Counted from the first letter of the stretch, positions 29,497 to 39,189 are shown. The stretch: 64,000 bases of DNA from Dyella subtropica (GCF_026283965.1 NZ_JAPDPD010000003.1:1-64000); one strand, 5' to 3'. The notes: generated from the letters alone by a model not told the origin. Program-made: numbers and translations.

Positions 29497-30783
29497 TTAC
29501 GGCCGTTCGAGAATCGCGGTGACGCCCATGCCACCGGCCGTGCAGATGGAAATCAGGCCACGACCGGAACCCTTCTGCTCCAGCATGCGCGCCAACGTGG
29601 CGATGATGCGCGCACCGGTGGCGGCGAAGGGATGTCCTGCTGCCAGGCTGGAACCGTGGATGTTGAGCTTGGCCGGATCGATGCTGCCCAGCGGCTTATC
29701 GCGGCCCAGGCGGTTCTTGCAATACGTCTCGCTCTCCCACGCGCGCAGCGTGCACAGCACCTGCGCGGCGAAAGCTTCGTGGATCTCGTAGAAATCGAAA
29801 TCCTGCAGGGTGAGGCCGTGACGGTCGAGCATGCGCGGCACGGCAATGGTCGGCGCCATCAGTAGCCCCTCGCCATGCACGAAATCCACCGCGGCCACTT
29901 CGGCATCACGGAAATACGCTTGCACGCTGAGGCCACGCTTGGCCGCCCATTCATCCGTTCCCAACAGCACCGCAGCGGCGCCGTCGGACAAACCGGTGGA
30001 ATTGCCGGCGGTCAGCGTGCCGTGGCCGGAGATTTTGTCGAAGGCCGGCTTGAGCGTAGCGAGCTTTTCCAGGGTGGAATCCGGACGCAGGAAACCGTCG
30101 CGCTTCAGGCCGCGGAACGGCACCACCAGATCCTCGAAGAAGCCTGCCTCATAAGCGGCGGCAAGCTTGAGATGACTATCCAGCGCGAGCTGATCCTGCG
30201 CCTCACGGCTGATGTGCCACTCCTTGGCCATCTTTTCGCAGTGGTCGCCCATCGACATGCCGGTGCGCGGCTCGGCCACGCCCGGAAACGCCGGTTTGAG
30301 TTCCTTCAGCGAGAAACCGCGGGTGAACGCCGCCATCTTGTCCTGCCAGCCCTTGGCGCGGTTGACTGCCAGCAGGCGCTTGCGAAAGCGTTCGCCCAGC
30401 ACGATCGGCACGTCGCTGGTGGTGTCCGAGCCGCCGGCAATGCCCGCTTCGATCTGCCCAGCGGCGATCTTGTTGGCGATGATGATGGCGTTATCCAGCG
30501 AGGTGCCGCAGGCGCGCGCCGTCGTGATGCCCGGGGTGGTCGGCGCCAGGCCGGAAGAAAGCACCGCCTCGCGCGCCAGGTTCCATTCCGAGGAATGCCT
30601 GATCACCGCACCCATCGCCACTTCGCCCAACTCCTCGCCATGCAGGCGGAAGCGTTCGACCAAGGAGCCGAGCACCTTGACCGACATGCCGAAATTGCCG
30701 ACGTCGGCATAGGCGGTGTTGTTGCGGCAGAACGGAATGCGTACGCCACCAATCACACCGACGCGATTCTGGGTGTTTTCCAT
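29497..30783 (-). CDS. acetyl-CoA acyltransferase (thiolase, FadI-like)
   Basis: Thiolase of 428 residues. The nucleophile is Cys92 in RACGTSLDN, the histidine is in GHPFAATGAR, and the second cysteine is in CTAGGMG; all are intact. The length and the NRAKGWQDKMAAFTRGFSLKE insert fit the FadI subgroup of beta-oxidation thiolases rather than PhaA. No fadJ partner is in the window. The ATG at 30783 gives the usual N-terminus. Confidence 0.9.
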   Translation of the reverse strand: MENTQNRVGVIGGVRIPFCRNNTAYADVGNFGMSVKVLGSLVERFRLHGEELGEVAMGAVIRHSSEWNLAREAVLSSGLAPTTPGITTARACGTSLDNAIIIANKIAAGQIEAGIAGGSDTTSDVPIVLGERFRKRLLAVNRAKGWQDKMAAFTRGFSLKELKPAFPGVAEPRTGMSMGDHCEKMAKEWHISREAQDQLALDSHLKLAAAYEAGFFEDLVVPFRGLKRDGFLRPDSTLEKLATLKPAFDKISGHGTLTAGNSTGLSDGAAAVLLGTDEWAAKRGLSVQAYFRDAEVAAVDFVHGEGLLMAPTIAVPRMLDRHGLTLQDFDFYEIHEAFAAQVLCTLRAWESETYCKNRLGRDKPLGSIDPAKLNIHGSSLAAGHPFAATGARIIATLARMLEQKGSGRGLISICTAGGMGVTAILERP

Positions 30784-30900
30784 GTCTTTGGGGATCCAAC
30801 CGAGCTTGAGCCGTCAAGGCTAACGCGCCCCGCCACCTGACGAAAGCCCGTCAGGTCCCAATGTTAGACTTTCGGTTCTTTGCTGTTCGGGTTTGTACAC

Positions 30901-32043
30901 GTGGAAGCACAATCGCTGGTTGCCCTACCCATCGTGCTGGCGCTCGAACTGTCACCCGGTGAAACGCCGGACCGCATGACGCTGGATCGCGACGAGGCCG
31001 CCGAGCTGGCCGCCCTGGCCGCTGCCGACCTGCATACCCTGCTGCCCCAGGTCGACCAGGCCCGTCTGGCCTTGGCCGGCGCGCTGTTCGACACCGCGGA
31101 GCTGCTGCGTCCCGGGTTTCCGGTATGGGCCACCTTGGACGAACTGGCCCGGCGCGTGCCGCGCGGCCATCTCGACAACGTCGTCGCGTTCGGCACCCAC
31201 GAAGGCCGCATGCCAGCCCAGCCGCTGGAACCGGGGCGCGCCTTCGCGGATGGCCCGATGCGCCTGCTGCCGCTGAGCCTGCTGGCGCCCGCGTCGCTAG
31301 CCGACACGTTGTCCGAACAGCTGGAAGTGGAACTGGTGGGCCGCGGCGAGGCGGGTGCGCGCACCGCCGACTGGCTGATGCGTACGCTTGGCATAAAGCT
31401 GGAACATGTGCGCTACCTGAGCCGCAATGATCTGCTGGCGATGACCTGTGTGCAGTACGAGCACGTCAACCTGGCCGCCTTGTGGACCCTGCTGGAAGCA
31501 GCGCTGCTGACACCCTATCGCGAGGAATCTGCGCTAAGCGCCCGCGGCCTCTCCCTGCGCTACGCACAAGGCAAGGTCAGCGTGCAGTCGCCGGCCGATT
31601 GGGTACAAAGCCAACCCAGCGAACCTGCCCAACGCGCCCACGACCTGGCCGGCATCCTGTTCGAACTGCGCCAATACGCCGCCTTGCTGGAAGCCCACCA
31701 CCTGCCGCTGGAACTGCAATCCAGCCAAGCCAGCGCCACCGCCGCCGAACACGGCTATCTGTTGGAAGTACTCGGCTCACTCGAACCCGCCTACGGCCCA
31801 CCGACCCTGCACGCCCATGAAGCACCCGGCCTAGGCGTCGTCGCCGTCACCCTCGCCCAACGCAGCGACGGCGGGCGCGCCCGCGTACTGGCACACGGCT
31901 ACCCCCTGCACCCCAAGGCACTCGGCCCATTGGTAGCCGCCCTGGCCGAACGCTGCGACATCCCCGCCGAACTGCACGCACTGGGTCGCATCGTGCTGGA
32001 CGAAAACGGCCGCCTCGCAGCTCCCGCCCAAGCGCTTCACTAA
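30901..32043 (+). CDS. hypothetical protein, unknown function
   Basis: Soluble protein of 380 residues, rich in Leu and Ala with long helices and no recognised domain. Codon use is like its neighbours and the frame is open throughout, so it is very probably a real gene. The GTG at 30901 was chosen; a TTG at 30880 is in frame and neither has a clear ribosome binding site. It is divergent from the thiolase gene and ends 207 bases before a c-di-GMP protein. Confidence 0.7.
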   Translation: MEAQSLVALPIVLALELSPGETPDRMTLDRDEAAELAALAAADLHTLLPQVDQARLALAGALFDTAELLRPGFPVWATLDELARRVPRGHLDNVVAFGTHEGRMPAQPLEPGRAFADGPMRLLPLSLLAPASLADTLSEQLEVELVGRGEAGARTADWLMRTLGIKLEHVRYLSRNDLLAMTCVQYEHVNLAALWTLLEAALLTPYREESALSARGLSLRYAQGKVSVQSPADWVQSQPSEPAQRAHDLAGILFELRQYAALLEAHHLPLELQSSQASATAAEHGYLLEVLGSLEPAYGPPTLHAHEAPGLGVVAVTLAQRSDGGRARVLAHGYPLHPKALGPLVAALAERCDIPAELHALGRIVLDENGRLAAPAQALH

Positions 32044-32250
32044 AGACACCACCCCAGCCTAAGCCAACGCCGCTTTCGCTCTTGACGTTGCTCGTGAACT
32101 TCAGGGCTCCTGTGCCGCGGTGAGGGCTGGACGATCAGGCACCGCAGGGGCGTAGCAGACGGCGAACCAAGCCCCACCCCACTGCCCAGCTCACCTGACT
32201 TAGCGCATGATGCGCCCCTAGCGTCCTCCTGCAAGGGTGGTCACCGCCGT

Positions 32251-34719
32251 ATGACGATGCAGCAGATCGAATCCGATCACGAGCCTCGGCCGGCATCGCC
32301 CGAATCCGGCTGGCCACACCACGTCGTGCACGGCGCCCCGGCACTGATTACCTATATCGATGGCGAACAACGCTTCCGCTTCGCCAACGCTGTGCACCAC
32401 AGCTGGCTGGGTGTGAAGCCGGAACGGATCGTCGGTCGCCTGGTCCACGAAGTGCTCGACATCGACAGCCTCCAGCGCGCAGGCCATTGTCTGGAACAAG
32501 CCTTGCGCGGCGACCCTGCGGTGTACGAAGGCGAGATGTTCAGCGGTCACGCGCGCTGCTATGTGCATGGCAGCTTTCAGCCCGACATCGACGCCGACGG
32601 TACCGTGCGCGGCGTGTTCACCGTATTCATCGACATCACCGAACGCCATGCGTTGGAAACCCGCCTGCGTGAAAGCGAACAGCGCTTCTTCGGCGCGTTC
32701 CAGCACGCCGCCATCGGCATGGGCCTGGTGGCGCCGGACGGGCGCCTGTTGCGCGTCAATGCCGCGCTGTGCGGCATGCTCGGCTACCGCGAGGCCGAAC
32801 TGCTCGACCTCAACATCCGTGAACTCACCCATCCCGATGACGTAGGCAAGAGCCAGACCATGGCGACGGAGCTCATGAGCGGCCTGCGCGATGCCTATCA
32901 GCTGGAGAAGCGTTATTTCCATCGCGAAGGCCACGTGGTGCACGTGTTGCTCAGTGTGTCGCTGGTGCGCGCGCCGGACGGCACCCCGTTCCACGCCGTG
33001 GCGCAGATTCAAGACATCAGTCAGCGCAAGGCCTACGAAGAAGCGCTGTTCCGCGAGCGCGAACTGGCTGAAGTCACGCTGCGCTCGATCGGCGATGCGG
33101 TGATCACCACCGACCTGCAGCTGGGCATCACCTCGCTCAATCCCATCGCCGAAGCGATGACTGGCTGGAGCCATGGCGAGGCGCTGGGTCAACCGATCGA
33201 CGACGTCTTCCGCCTGATCGACGGCGAAACGCACGACACCTTGCGCAACCCGCTACTTGACGCGATCACCCGCGACACCATCGTCGAACTGAGAGGCAAC
33301 GCGATGCTGGTGCATCGCAATGGTTTCGAAACGCCCATTGAGGATTCAGCCGCGTCCATCCACGACCATGCCGGCAACGTGATCGGCGGCGTGCTGGTGT
33401 TCCACGATGTCAGCGCCACCCGCGCGCTGGTGTTGAAGATGGCGCACATGGCGCAGCACGACACGCTTACCGGCCTGCCCAACCGCAACCTGCTGCAATC
33501 GCGACTGGCGCAAGTGGTCGCCGCCGCCAGACGCCGACGCGGGCGGGCGGCCCTGCTCTTCATCAACCTGGATCACTTCAAACAGATCAACGACACGCTG
33601 GGCCACAAGACCGGCGACCAACTGTTGCGCATGTTCGCCGCACACCTGCGCAGCCACCTGCGCATCGAAGACACCGTCAGCCGCACTGCCGGCGACGAGT
33701 TCATGGTGGTGCTCCCTCACGTGGACAGCGCCAACGAGGCCGGCAAGGCCTGCGATCTGCTGATGCGCCGCTGGCAGGAGTTGCCGCCGGTGGAGCTCGC
33801 CGAGTTCACCCTGAGTTTCAGTGCGGGCATCAGCCTCTATCCCGACGACGCGGAGGATGTGGAAAGCATGATGCGCCACGCCGACGCGGCGATGTACGAG
33901 GCGAAGATGCAGGGCCGCAACAGCTACCGCCTGTTCACCCCTGCCATGACCGAACGGCCGGCCGCGCAAATGCGGATCGAACGCGATCTGCGCAAGGCGA
34001 TGCGTCGCGGCGATCTGCAACTGCACTACCAGCCAAAAGTCGATGCGCACACTGGCAGCGTGGTAGGCGCCGAAGCCTTGCTGCGCTGGCAAGTGGACGG
34101 CCGCGACGTGTATCGCCCGGACCAGTTCGTGCCGGTCGCCGAAGAGAGTGGCCTGATCGGCACCCTGGGTCAGTGGGCATTGCAGGAAGCCTGCCGCCAG
34201 GCCGCCGAATGGCACCGTACCGGCCGCAGCGTCGCCATCGCCGTGAACGTGGCGCCGCCGCAATTCCTGCAACCGGGCTTTCACGAGGCCCTGCGCTCCA
34301 TACTGCACGAGAGCGAATTGCCTCCCGGCCTGATCGAGCTGGAGCTCACCGAGCGCATGGTGATGTCTGGTGGCGACCACAGCCGCGTCCTGATGCACCG
34401 GATCAAGGAACTCGGCATCAGCCTCGCCTTGGACGACTTCGGCACCGGCTACAGCAGCCTTTCCTACCTCAAGCATTTCCCCATCGACGTGTTGAAGATC
34501 CCGCGCGCCTTCGTGCGCGACATCGCCACCGACACCGACAGCGCCGCCATCGCCGACGCCATCATCACCATGGCCCAGAGCCTGGAGATGAGCGTGGTGG
34601 CCGAGGGCGTGGAAACCCAGGAGCAAGCCGAATACTTACGCCAGGCCGGTTGCGCCTTGCTGCAGGGTTTTCTCTATGGGGCGCCTATGCCGGCCGAGGA
34701 ATTCGCGCTGTTGCTGTAG
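32251..34719 (+). CDS. PAS-GGDEF-EAL c-di-GMP signalling protein
   Basis: Cytoplasmic protein of 822 residues. Three PAS/PAC regions (about 20-130, 140-255, 265-385) precede a GGDEF domain (about 400-560) and an EAL domain (about 575-820). The GGDEF motif reads AGDEF near residue 479 and the RxxD inhibition site is missing. The EAL motif is intact ([24 protein letters not shown]), so phosphodiesterase activity is likely and cyclase activity uncertain. No membrane segment is seen. AAGGGTGG precedes the ATG. Confidence 0.92.
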   Translation: MTMQQIESDHEPRPASPESGWPHHVVHGAPALITYIDGEQRFRFANAVHHSWLGVKPERIVGRLVHEVLDIDSLQRAGHCLEQALRGDPAVYEGEMFSGHARCYVHGSFQPDIDADGTVRGVFTVFIDITERHALETRLRESEQRFFGAFQHAAIGMGLVAPDGRLLRVNAALCGMLGYREAELLDLNIRELTHPDDVGKSQTMATELMSGLRDAYQLEKRYFHREGHVVHVLLSVSLVRAPDGTPFHAVAQIQDISQRKAYEEALFRERELAEVTLRSIGDAVITTDLQLGITSLNPIAEAMTGWSHGEALGQPIDDVFRLIDGETHDTLRNPLLDAITRDTIVELRGNAMLVHRNGFETPIEDSAASIHDHAGNVIGGVLVFHDVSATRALVLKMAHMAQHDTLTGLPNRNLLQSRLAQVVAAARRRRGRAALLFINLDHFKQINDTLGHKTGDQLLRMFAAHLRSHLRIEDTVSRTAGDEFMVVLPHVDSANEAGKACDLLMRRWQELPPVELAEFTLSFSAGISLYPDDAEDVESMMRHADAAMYEAKMQGRNSYRLFTPAMTERPAAQMRIERDLRKAMRRGDLQLHYQPKVDAHTGSVVGAEALLRWQVDGRDVYRPDQFVPVAEESGLIGTLGQWALQEACRQAAEWHRTGRSVAIAVNVAPPQFLQPGFHEALRSILHESELPPGLIELELTERMVMSGGDHSRVLMHRIKELGISLALDDFGTGYSSLSYLKHFPIDVLKIPRAFVRDIATDTDSAAIADAIITMAQSLEMSVVAEGVETQEQAEYLRQAGCALLQGFLYGAPMPAEEFALLL

Positions 34720-34751
34720 GACGCGTCGATTGCACTCCTGTCGGGAAGGTC

Positions 34752-34920
34752 GTCGCAAGGGCTTACCCCTCCCCAGCCCTCACTGCGACCGAAGGAAGTC
34801 CCTGTGGGACAAGCAAGGGAGGGAGCAGGTCGTTGCGAGCTTCTAGCTCCTCCCCTTGCTTGCGACGCGAAGCTAGTCCCGTGGGACAGGGGAGGTTGGG
34901 AGGGGGTAAGCCCTTGCGAC
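34752..34920. repeat. composite inverted repeat, two facing units
   Basis: An 18-base arm GTCGCAAGGGCTTACCCC (34752-34769) is exactly complementary to 34903-34920. Each unit continues with C-rich tracts and a GTCCCACGGGAC-like palindrome. The right unit is almost identical, in the other orientation, to 57931-57991. No coding region is inside. It fills the gap between the c-di-GMP gene and the GNAT gene. Confidence 0.8.
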
Positions 34921-34945
34921 AACTCCGCCAGCTCCTCGCACCCCC

Positions 34946-35401
34946 CTACAACATCGCCTCATACATAAAATAGTGGCAGCGGCTCATGCCCAAGTCCGCA
35001 TATGTCCCCTGCGCGCGCTGGTTCTCGGTTTCCACATACAACCGCAGCCCCACCGCCGCCGCCTCACGCGCGCGCTTCGCCACGTCGTCGTACAGCGTGC
35101 GAAACACGCCGCCGCGACGCGCCTCTGCCGTCACGTAAACACTCTGGATCCACCAGAAATCGCCGCAGCGCCAGTCGCTCCATTCGTAGGTCACCAACAA
35201 GCAACCCACGGCCACACCATCGCGCTCCGCCATCAAATAGAAGCCGCGTCGCGGCTCGTCGAACACCGCCGCTACGCCACGCTCCAGCACTGCCGGATCG
35301 AGCCGCTTCTGCTCGGTCTCCCATGCCATCGCCGCGTTCCAGGCAACCAGGTGGGGAATGTCGCCGCGCTCTGCGGCACGTACAGCGAGAGACATCGTCA
35401 T
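34946..35401 (-). CDS. GNAT family N-acetyltransferase
   Basis: Protein of 151 residues with the GNAT fold: WIQSVYVTAEARRGGVFRTL holds the acetyl-CoA loop (about residues 84-103), followed by a helix and LRLYVETENQRAQGTYADLGM. GGAG precedes the ATG at 35401. It ends against the repeat region and begins 10 bases after the ntrC stop on the same strand, so it may be read from the ntrBC transcript. Substrate unknown. Confidence 0.85.
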   Translation of the reverse strand: MTMSLAVRAAERGDIPHLVAWNAAMAWETEQKRLDPAVLERGVAAVFDEPRRGFYLMAERDGVAVGCLLVTYEWSDWRCGDFWWIQSVYVTAEARRGGVFRTLYDDVAKRAREAAAVGLRLYVETENQRAQGTYADLGMSRCHYFMYEAML

Positions 35402-35411
35402 GACTCCAACA

Positions 35412-36815
35412 TCAGGATTTCGAGGGGCGTCGCGTACGCGACGCGCCCAGCTTACGCGTCAACGTATTGCGGCCCACGCCCAGCGCCAGCGCCGCGTGCT
35501 GGCGATGACCGCCATGCGCGGCCAGCGCCGCCTGGAGCAAGGTGTGATCGAGCGCTTCGCGAGCACGGGTATGGATGTCGCTTTCGCCATCGACCAGCGC
35601 CTGCGTCGCCCAGTCGCGCAAGGCGTCAGTCCAGTCGCCGAGCGCAGGCACCGCGGCTTCGCTGCCGAGGTCTGCCGGCAGGATCTCGGCGCCCGGTGCG
35701 ATCACCGCGAGACGACGACTGAGATTCTCCAGCTCTCGTACGTTGCCGGGGAAATCGCGCTGCGCAACCGCCTTCAGCGCCGCCTTGGAAAAGCGCTTCG
35801 GCGGCAGCTTCAGTTCCTGCGCCGCGGTGGCGAGGAAGTGTTGCGCCAGCAGCGGGATGTCGCTGCGTCGCTGCCGCAGTGATGGCAGCTCGATGCGCAC
35901 CACGTCCAGCCGGTGCTTGAGGTCAGCGCGGAACAAGCCCGCGGCGACACGCGCGTCCAGATCCTGATGGGTGGCCGCCACGATGCGCACATTGCCGCGA
36001 ATCAACTCACGCCCACCGACACGGTAGAACTCGCCGCCTGCCAACACTCGTAACAGGCGCGTTTGCAGTGCCAGTGGCATGTCGCCGATTTCGTCCAAAA
36101 ACAACGTGCCGCCCTCGGCCTGCTCGAAACGGCCAGGATGTCGGCGGGTGGCGCCGGTGAAGGCACCGGCTTCGTGGCCGAACAGCTCGCTCTCCAGCAA
36201 CTCGCTGGGTATCGCCGCCGTGTTCAACGCCACGAAGGGTTTGTCGCGACGCGCGCTTTCTTCATGCAGCGCGCGCGCCACCAGTTCCTTGCCGGTGCCG
36301 GTTTCGCCCGTAATGAGCACGTTGAGATCACTGGCCGCCACGCGGCCGATCAGCCGGAACACTTCGCGCATGGCAGCGCTTTCGCCAAGCAACGCATGAG
36401 TCGGCGCCACCAGCGCGGGTGCCGGCGCAGACGCTGCGGGCACATCGGCCAGCGCGCGTTGCACGGCGGCCACCGCCTGGTCCAGGTCGAAGGGCTTGGC
36501 GAGATAGTCCGCCGCACCGGCGCGGTAGGCTGCCGCCGTCGTCGCCACGTCGGTGAACGCGCTCATCACGATTACCGGGCCGATGCCCTGCGTCTTCAGC
36601 TCGTTCAACAAGGCGAGACCATCTTCGCCAGGCATGCGTACATCGGTGAGCAACAGCGCCGGTCGCGCCTCGCGAAATGCCTCGCGCACCGACGCCGCAT
36701 CGCCGAACTCGCGCACCGGCAGGCCAGCATCGCGCAGCGCCTCCGCCAGCACGAAGCGCACGCCGCGGTCGTCATCGGCGATCCAGATCTCGTCAATCAT
36801 GAACTCGTCAGCCAT
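35412..36815 (-). CDS. ntrC: nitrogen regulation response regulator NtrC
   Basis: Sigma-54 activator of 467 residues. A receiver domain has the phosphoacceptor Asp58 in LLTDVRMPGEDG; the AAA+ domain shows Walker A GETGTGKE and the sigma-54 loop GAFTGA; the C-terminus has a Fis-type helix-turn-helix (GHRQHAALALGVGRNTL). The ATG at 36815 has GGAG and overlaps the ntrB end by eight bases, so the pair is translationally linked. Its likely targets include glnA, whose promoter in this window carries NtrC-type sites. Confidence 0.93.
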   Translation of the reverse strand: MADEFMIDEIWIADDDRGVRFVLAEALRDAGLPVREFGDAASVREAFREARPALLLTDVRMPGEDGLALLNELKTQGIGPVIVMSAFTDVATTAAAYRAGAADYLAKPFDLDQAVAAVQRALADVPAASAPAPALVAPTHALLGESAAMREVFRLIGRVAASDLNVLITGETGTGKELVARALHEESARRDKPFVALNTAAIPSELLESELFGHEAGAFTGATRRHPGRFEQAEGGTLFLDEIGDMPLALQTRLLRVLAGGEFYRVGGRELIRGNVRIVAATHQDLDARVAAGLFRADLKHRLDVVRIELPSLRQRRSDIPLLAQHFLATAAQELKLPPKRFSKAALKAVAQRDFPGNVRELENLSRRLAVIAPGAEILPADLGSEAAVPALGDWTDALRDWATQALVDGESDIHTRAREALDHTLLQAALAAHGGHRQHAALALGVGRNTLTRKLGASRTRRPSKS

Positions 36816-37818
36816 GCAGGCGCTCCAGCGGGAGGTACAACGAAAACACCGTTTCGCCCGGCCGGCTGACGAAACGCAACTCGCCACCGTGCTCGCGCGC
36901 AATCTCGCGCGCCAAGGCCAGACCCAGACCACTGCCATCGGCGCGACCGGAGACCAACGGTTCGAACAAGCTATCGCGCAGGGCTGGCGGCACACCGGGG
37001 CCATCGTCGATCACATCCACGCGCAAGGCCGTGCGCACCACGCGCTCACCCAGGCGAAGGCCGTGCTCGACGCGAGTACGCAACGTCAGCATGCGCGCAC
37101 CGGCCTCGATAGCGTTGCGGGCAAGGTTAAGCAAGATCTGTTGCAGGCGATCGGCATCGCCCATCACGTCCGGCAAGCTGGGGTCGTAGTCGTGGCGCAA
37201 CTGCGGCGGCTCGGGCTCGGCCTGCAGCAAGTCGCATAGCCATTCCAGCCGCTCATGGATATTCACCGGCGCCAGCCGCGCCGCGCCATCGTGATGCAGC
37301 AAGCGGTTCGCCAGCGAAGTGAGCCGGTCGGCCTCGGCAATCACCAGGCCAGCAAGCGATTTCAGGTCTTCGTCGCCTACTCGCCGCTGCAACAACTGCG
37401 CGGCACCGCGCAAACCGGCCAGAGGGTTCTTCACCTCATGCGCAAAGCCGCGCAGGGTGGCGGAGAGCGGCGAGTTCATGGACTGCGGCTCAGCCAGCAC
37501 GTGCACTTCCAGCAGCAGCTGATCATCGCCCAGCGGCTGCAGGCTGACGTCCGCCGACACCTCCCGCCCACGTGCGGAAACCAGTGCCACCCCACGCCAC
37601 TGCATCGCCCGCTGCTCCCCCAACACCCGCCCCGCCTGCGCCAACCAGTCCGGCTCATGCAGCAACAGGCCCAACGGCTGCCCTACCGCACTGCGCGGCC
37701 CGGTCTCCAGCCATTCGGCCAACGCCGGATTGATCCACGCCACGCGCAATTGCGCATCGACCACCGCCAACCCGGTCGACATCTGTTCCGCCCAAGCGCG
37801 CCACGGCATCGTGTCCAT
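36808..37818 (-). CDS. ntrB: nitrogen regulation sensor kinase NtrB
   Basis: Cytoplasmic histidine kinase of 336 residues. An N-terminal PAS-like part (about 10-110) is followed by the H box FAHEVKNPLAGL with His127, then N box (LNLARNAIEAG) and G boxes (DDGPGVP, GSGLGLALA). No membrane segment is present, as expected for a PII-controlled NtrB. The ATG at 37818 was chosen because upstream residues do not fit the family; NtrC-like half-sites lie just before it. Confidence 0.92.
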   Translation of the reverse strand: MDTMPWRAWAEQMSTGLAVVDAQLRVAWINPALAEWLETGPRSAVGQPLGLLLHEPDWLAQAGRVLGEQRAMQWRGVALVSARGREVSADVSLQPLGDDQLLLEVHVLAEPQSMNSPLSATLRGFAHEVKNPLAGLRGAAQLLQRRVGDEDLKSLAGLVIAEADRLTSLANRLLHHDGAARLAPVNIHERLEWLCDLLQAEPEPPQLRHDYDPSLPDVMGDADRLQQILLNLARNAIEAGARMLTLRTRVEHGLRLGERVVRTALRVDVIDDGPGVPPALRDSLFEPLVSGRADGSGLGLALAREIAREHGGELRFVSRPGETVFSLYLPLERLHG

Positions 37819-37852
37819 TGCACCATCATGGGCAATGCCTTTGATTGGTGCA
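37819..37852 (-). promoter_or_regulatory. possible NtrC half-sites at ntrB start
   Basis: TGCACCA (37819-37825) and TGGTGCA (37846-37852) form an inverted pair with 20 bases between, directly upstream of the ntrB ATG. Each equals half of the NtrC site TGCACCA-N3-TGGTGCA. The spacing is not canonical, so they could be halves of two weak sites. Autoregulation of ntrBC by NtrC is known in enteric bacteria. Confidence 0.4.
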
Positions 37853-37928
37853 ATCTGTTCGGGCACAGTCAGGCGCAGCTGGATGCCGTCGCCTGGGAGC
37901 TCAATGGTGTGCGACGGATCCCATCGCA

Positions 37929-39077
37929 TCACCTACGCATGAGGTCGATATAGCCCTGATAGGCGTAGGTCCGGTTGGACGCCTTGCCGCTCGTTTCGCG
38001 CACGATTCCCGCCTCCTCAAGCACCCTCACTGCGGCGCTCGCAGTCGGAAAGGTGGTGCTGAGCGCAGCGCGCACGCGTTCAACGGTAAATTTCGGCATG
38101 GTCGCCAGCAGCTCGAAGAGGCGATAGGCCGCGGCGCTGCTTTTGGGGACGGCAAGCACCCGCGTACGGTCGTTGTTGATGAGCGACGCAATGTCGATGA
38201 TGTTGCTCTGTGCCGTCTGCGCTGCAACGTCCACCGCCTCGAGAAAGAAGCTCACCCATCCTTCCCAGTCGCCATCCGTGCGAATCGCCGACAGACGGCG
38301 GTAGTACTCCGCCTGGTGTTCTTTCAGGTAGCCGGAGACGTAGAGCAGCGGTTGCGGCAGCAACCTCCACTCCTCAAGCAGGGCGGCGATCAAAAGACGC
38401 CCGATGCGTCCGTTGCCATCCAGGAACGGGTGGATCGTCTCGAACTGCGCATGCACGAGTGCGATCCGGACGAGCGGCGGCAGGGAGGGCTCCGGGTCGT
38501 GGATGAAGTGTTCGACGTTGCTCAGCAGGTCTTGCACACGGTCGGCCGGTGGGGGCACGAATGCGGCATTGCCCGGTCGGGTGCCGCCGATCCAGTTCTG
38601 GGTTTGGCGGATCTCGCCGGGCTGGCGGCCGTGACCGCGCACACCGTCCAGCAACCGGGCATGCGCCTGTCGCAGAAGGCGCATGCTGAGCGGCAGGCCG
38701 TTGGGCATTTGCAGCTGCTCGCGAACAAACCTGTAGGCCGCCAGGTAATTGGTGACCTCCTCGACGTCATCGGCGTTGGCCACCGGCAAGCCAGCCTCCT
38801 CGTCAAACAAATCGGTGATGGTGGCCTGGGTACCCTCGATCAGGGAGGTCAGCAAGGCTTCCTTGCGGACCGCGCTGTAAAGGAGCCAGTCGATCGAAGC
38901 GACGAGTCCGGACACGCCAGCGAGTCGAGCCACACTGATCTCGGCCTGCCGGTTCAATACCTCGTAGGACGCAGGGTCAAGGGGAGGCGCCGCCGGCGGG
39001 AGGTCGGCAGGTATGAAGGCCCGCACCGATTCGCCGGTGGTGGTCGCGATCGCGTAGGTTCCGGTCTGCCTGGCCAT
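37929..39077 (-). CDS. Fic family protein with N-terminal inhibitory motif
   Basis: Predicted AMP-transferase of 382 residues. The Fic core motif HPFLDGNGRIGR is complete (216-227). The class II inhibitory helix motif TSLIEG (77-82) fits (S/T)xxxE(G/N), which blocks ATP in the resting state. The C-terminal 90 or so residues look like a winged helix (ALSTTFPTASAAVRVLEEAGI), so DNA binding is possible. The ATG at 39077 has GAGGTG before it. No antitoxin gene is adjacent. Three operator-like palindromes lie upstream. Confidence 0.9.
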   Translation of the reverse strand: MARQTGTYAIATTTGESVRAFIPADLPPAAPPLDPASYEVLNRQAEISVARLAGVSGLVASIDWLLYSAVRKEALLTSLIEGTQATITDLFDEEAGLPVANADDVEEVTNYLAAYRFVREQLQMPNGLPLSMRLLRQAHARLLDGVRGHGRQPGEIRQTQNWIGGTRPGNAAFVPPPADRVQDLLSNVEHFIHDPEPSLPPLVRIALVHAQFETIHPFLDGNGRIGRLLIAALLEEWRLLPQPLLYVSGYLKEHQAEYYRRLSAIRTDGDWEGWVSFFLEAVDVAAQTAQSNIIDIASLINNDRTRVLAVPKSSAAAYRLFELLATMPKFTVERVRAALSTTFPTASAAVRVLEEAGIVRETSGKASNRTYAYQGYIDLMRR

Positions 39078-39108
39078 GAGCACCTCTTGGGGCGAGCCGT
39101 CGGGCGCA

Positions 39109-39186
39109 TCAAAGGGATCTTTAAGGCCGTCCAGTCCAATTCAAGATATCTTTAATCATATGCCTGGCCATTAAAGCAATCTTTAA
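39109..39186. promoter_or_regulatory. three-operator array upstream of the Fic gene
   Basis: TCAAAG-GGAT-CTTTAA (39109-39124), TTCAAG-ATAT-CTTTAA (39140-39155) and TTAAAG-CAAT-CTTTAA (39171-39186) begin exactly 31 bases apart. The third is part of a perfect CCATTAAAG-N4-CTTTAATGG palindrome. They lie 32-109 bases upstream of the Fic start codon. The 31-base period equals about three helical turns, as expected for cooperative binding on one DNA face. The binding protein is unknown; the Fic protein's own winged helix is a candidate. Confidence 0.75.
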
Positions 39187-39189
39187 TGG

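Noticed and set aside
33346..34626. Frame of 426 codons antisense to the GGDEF-EAL gene
   Set aside because: His/Ala-rich shadow with no ribosome binding site.
34720..34945. CRISPR-like repeats
   Set aside because: Two inverted units, not direct repeats with spacers.
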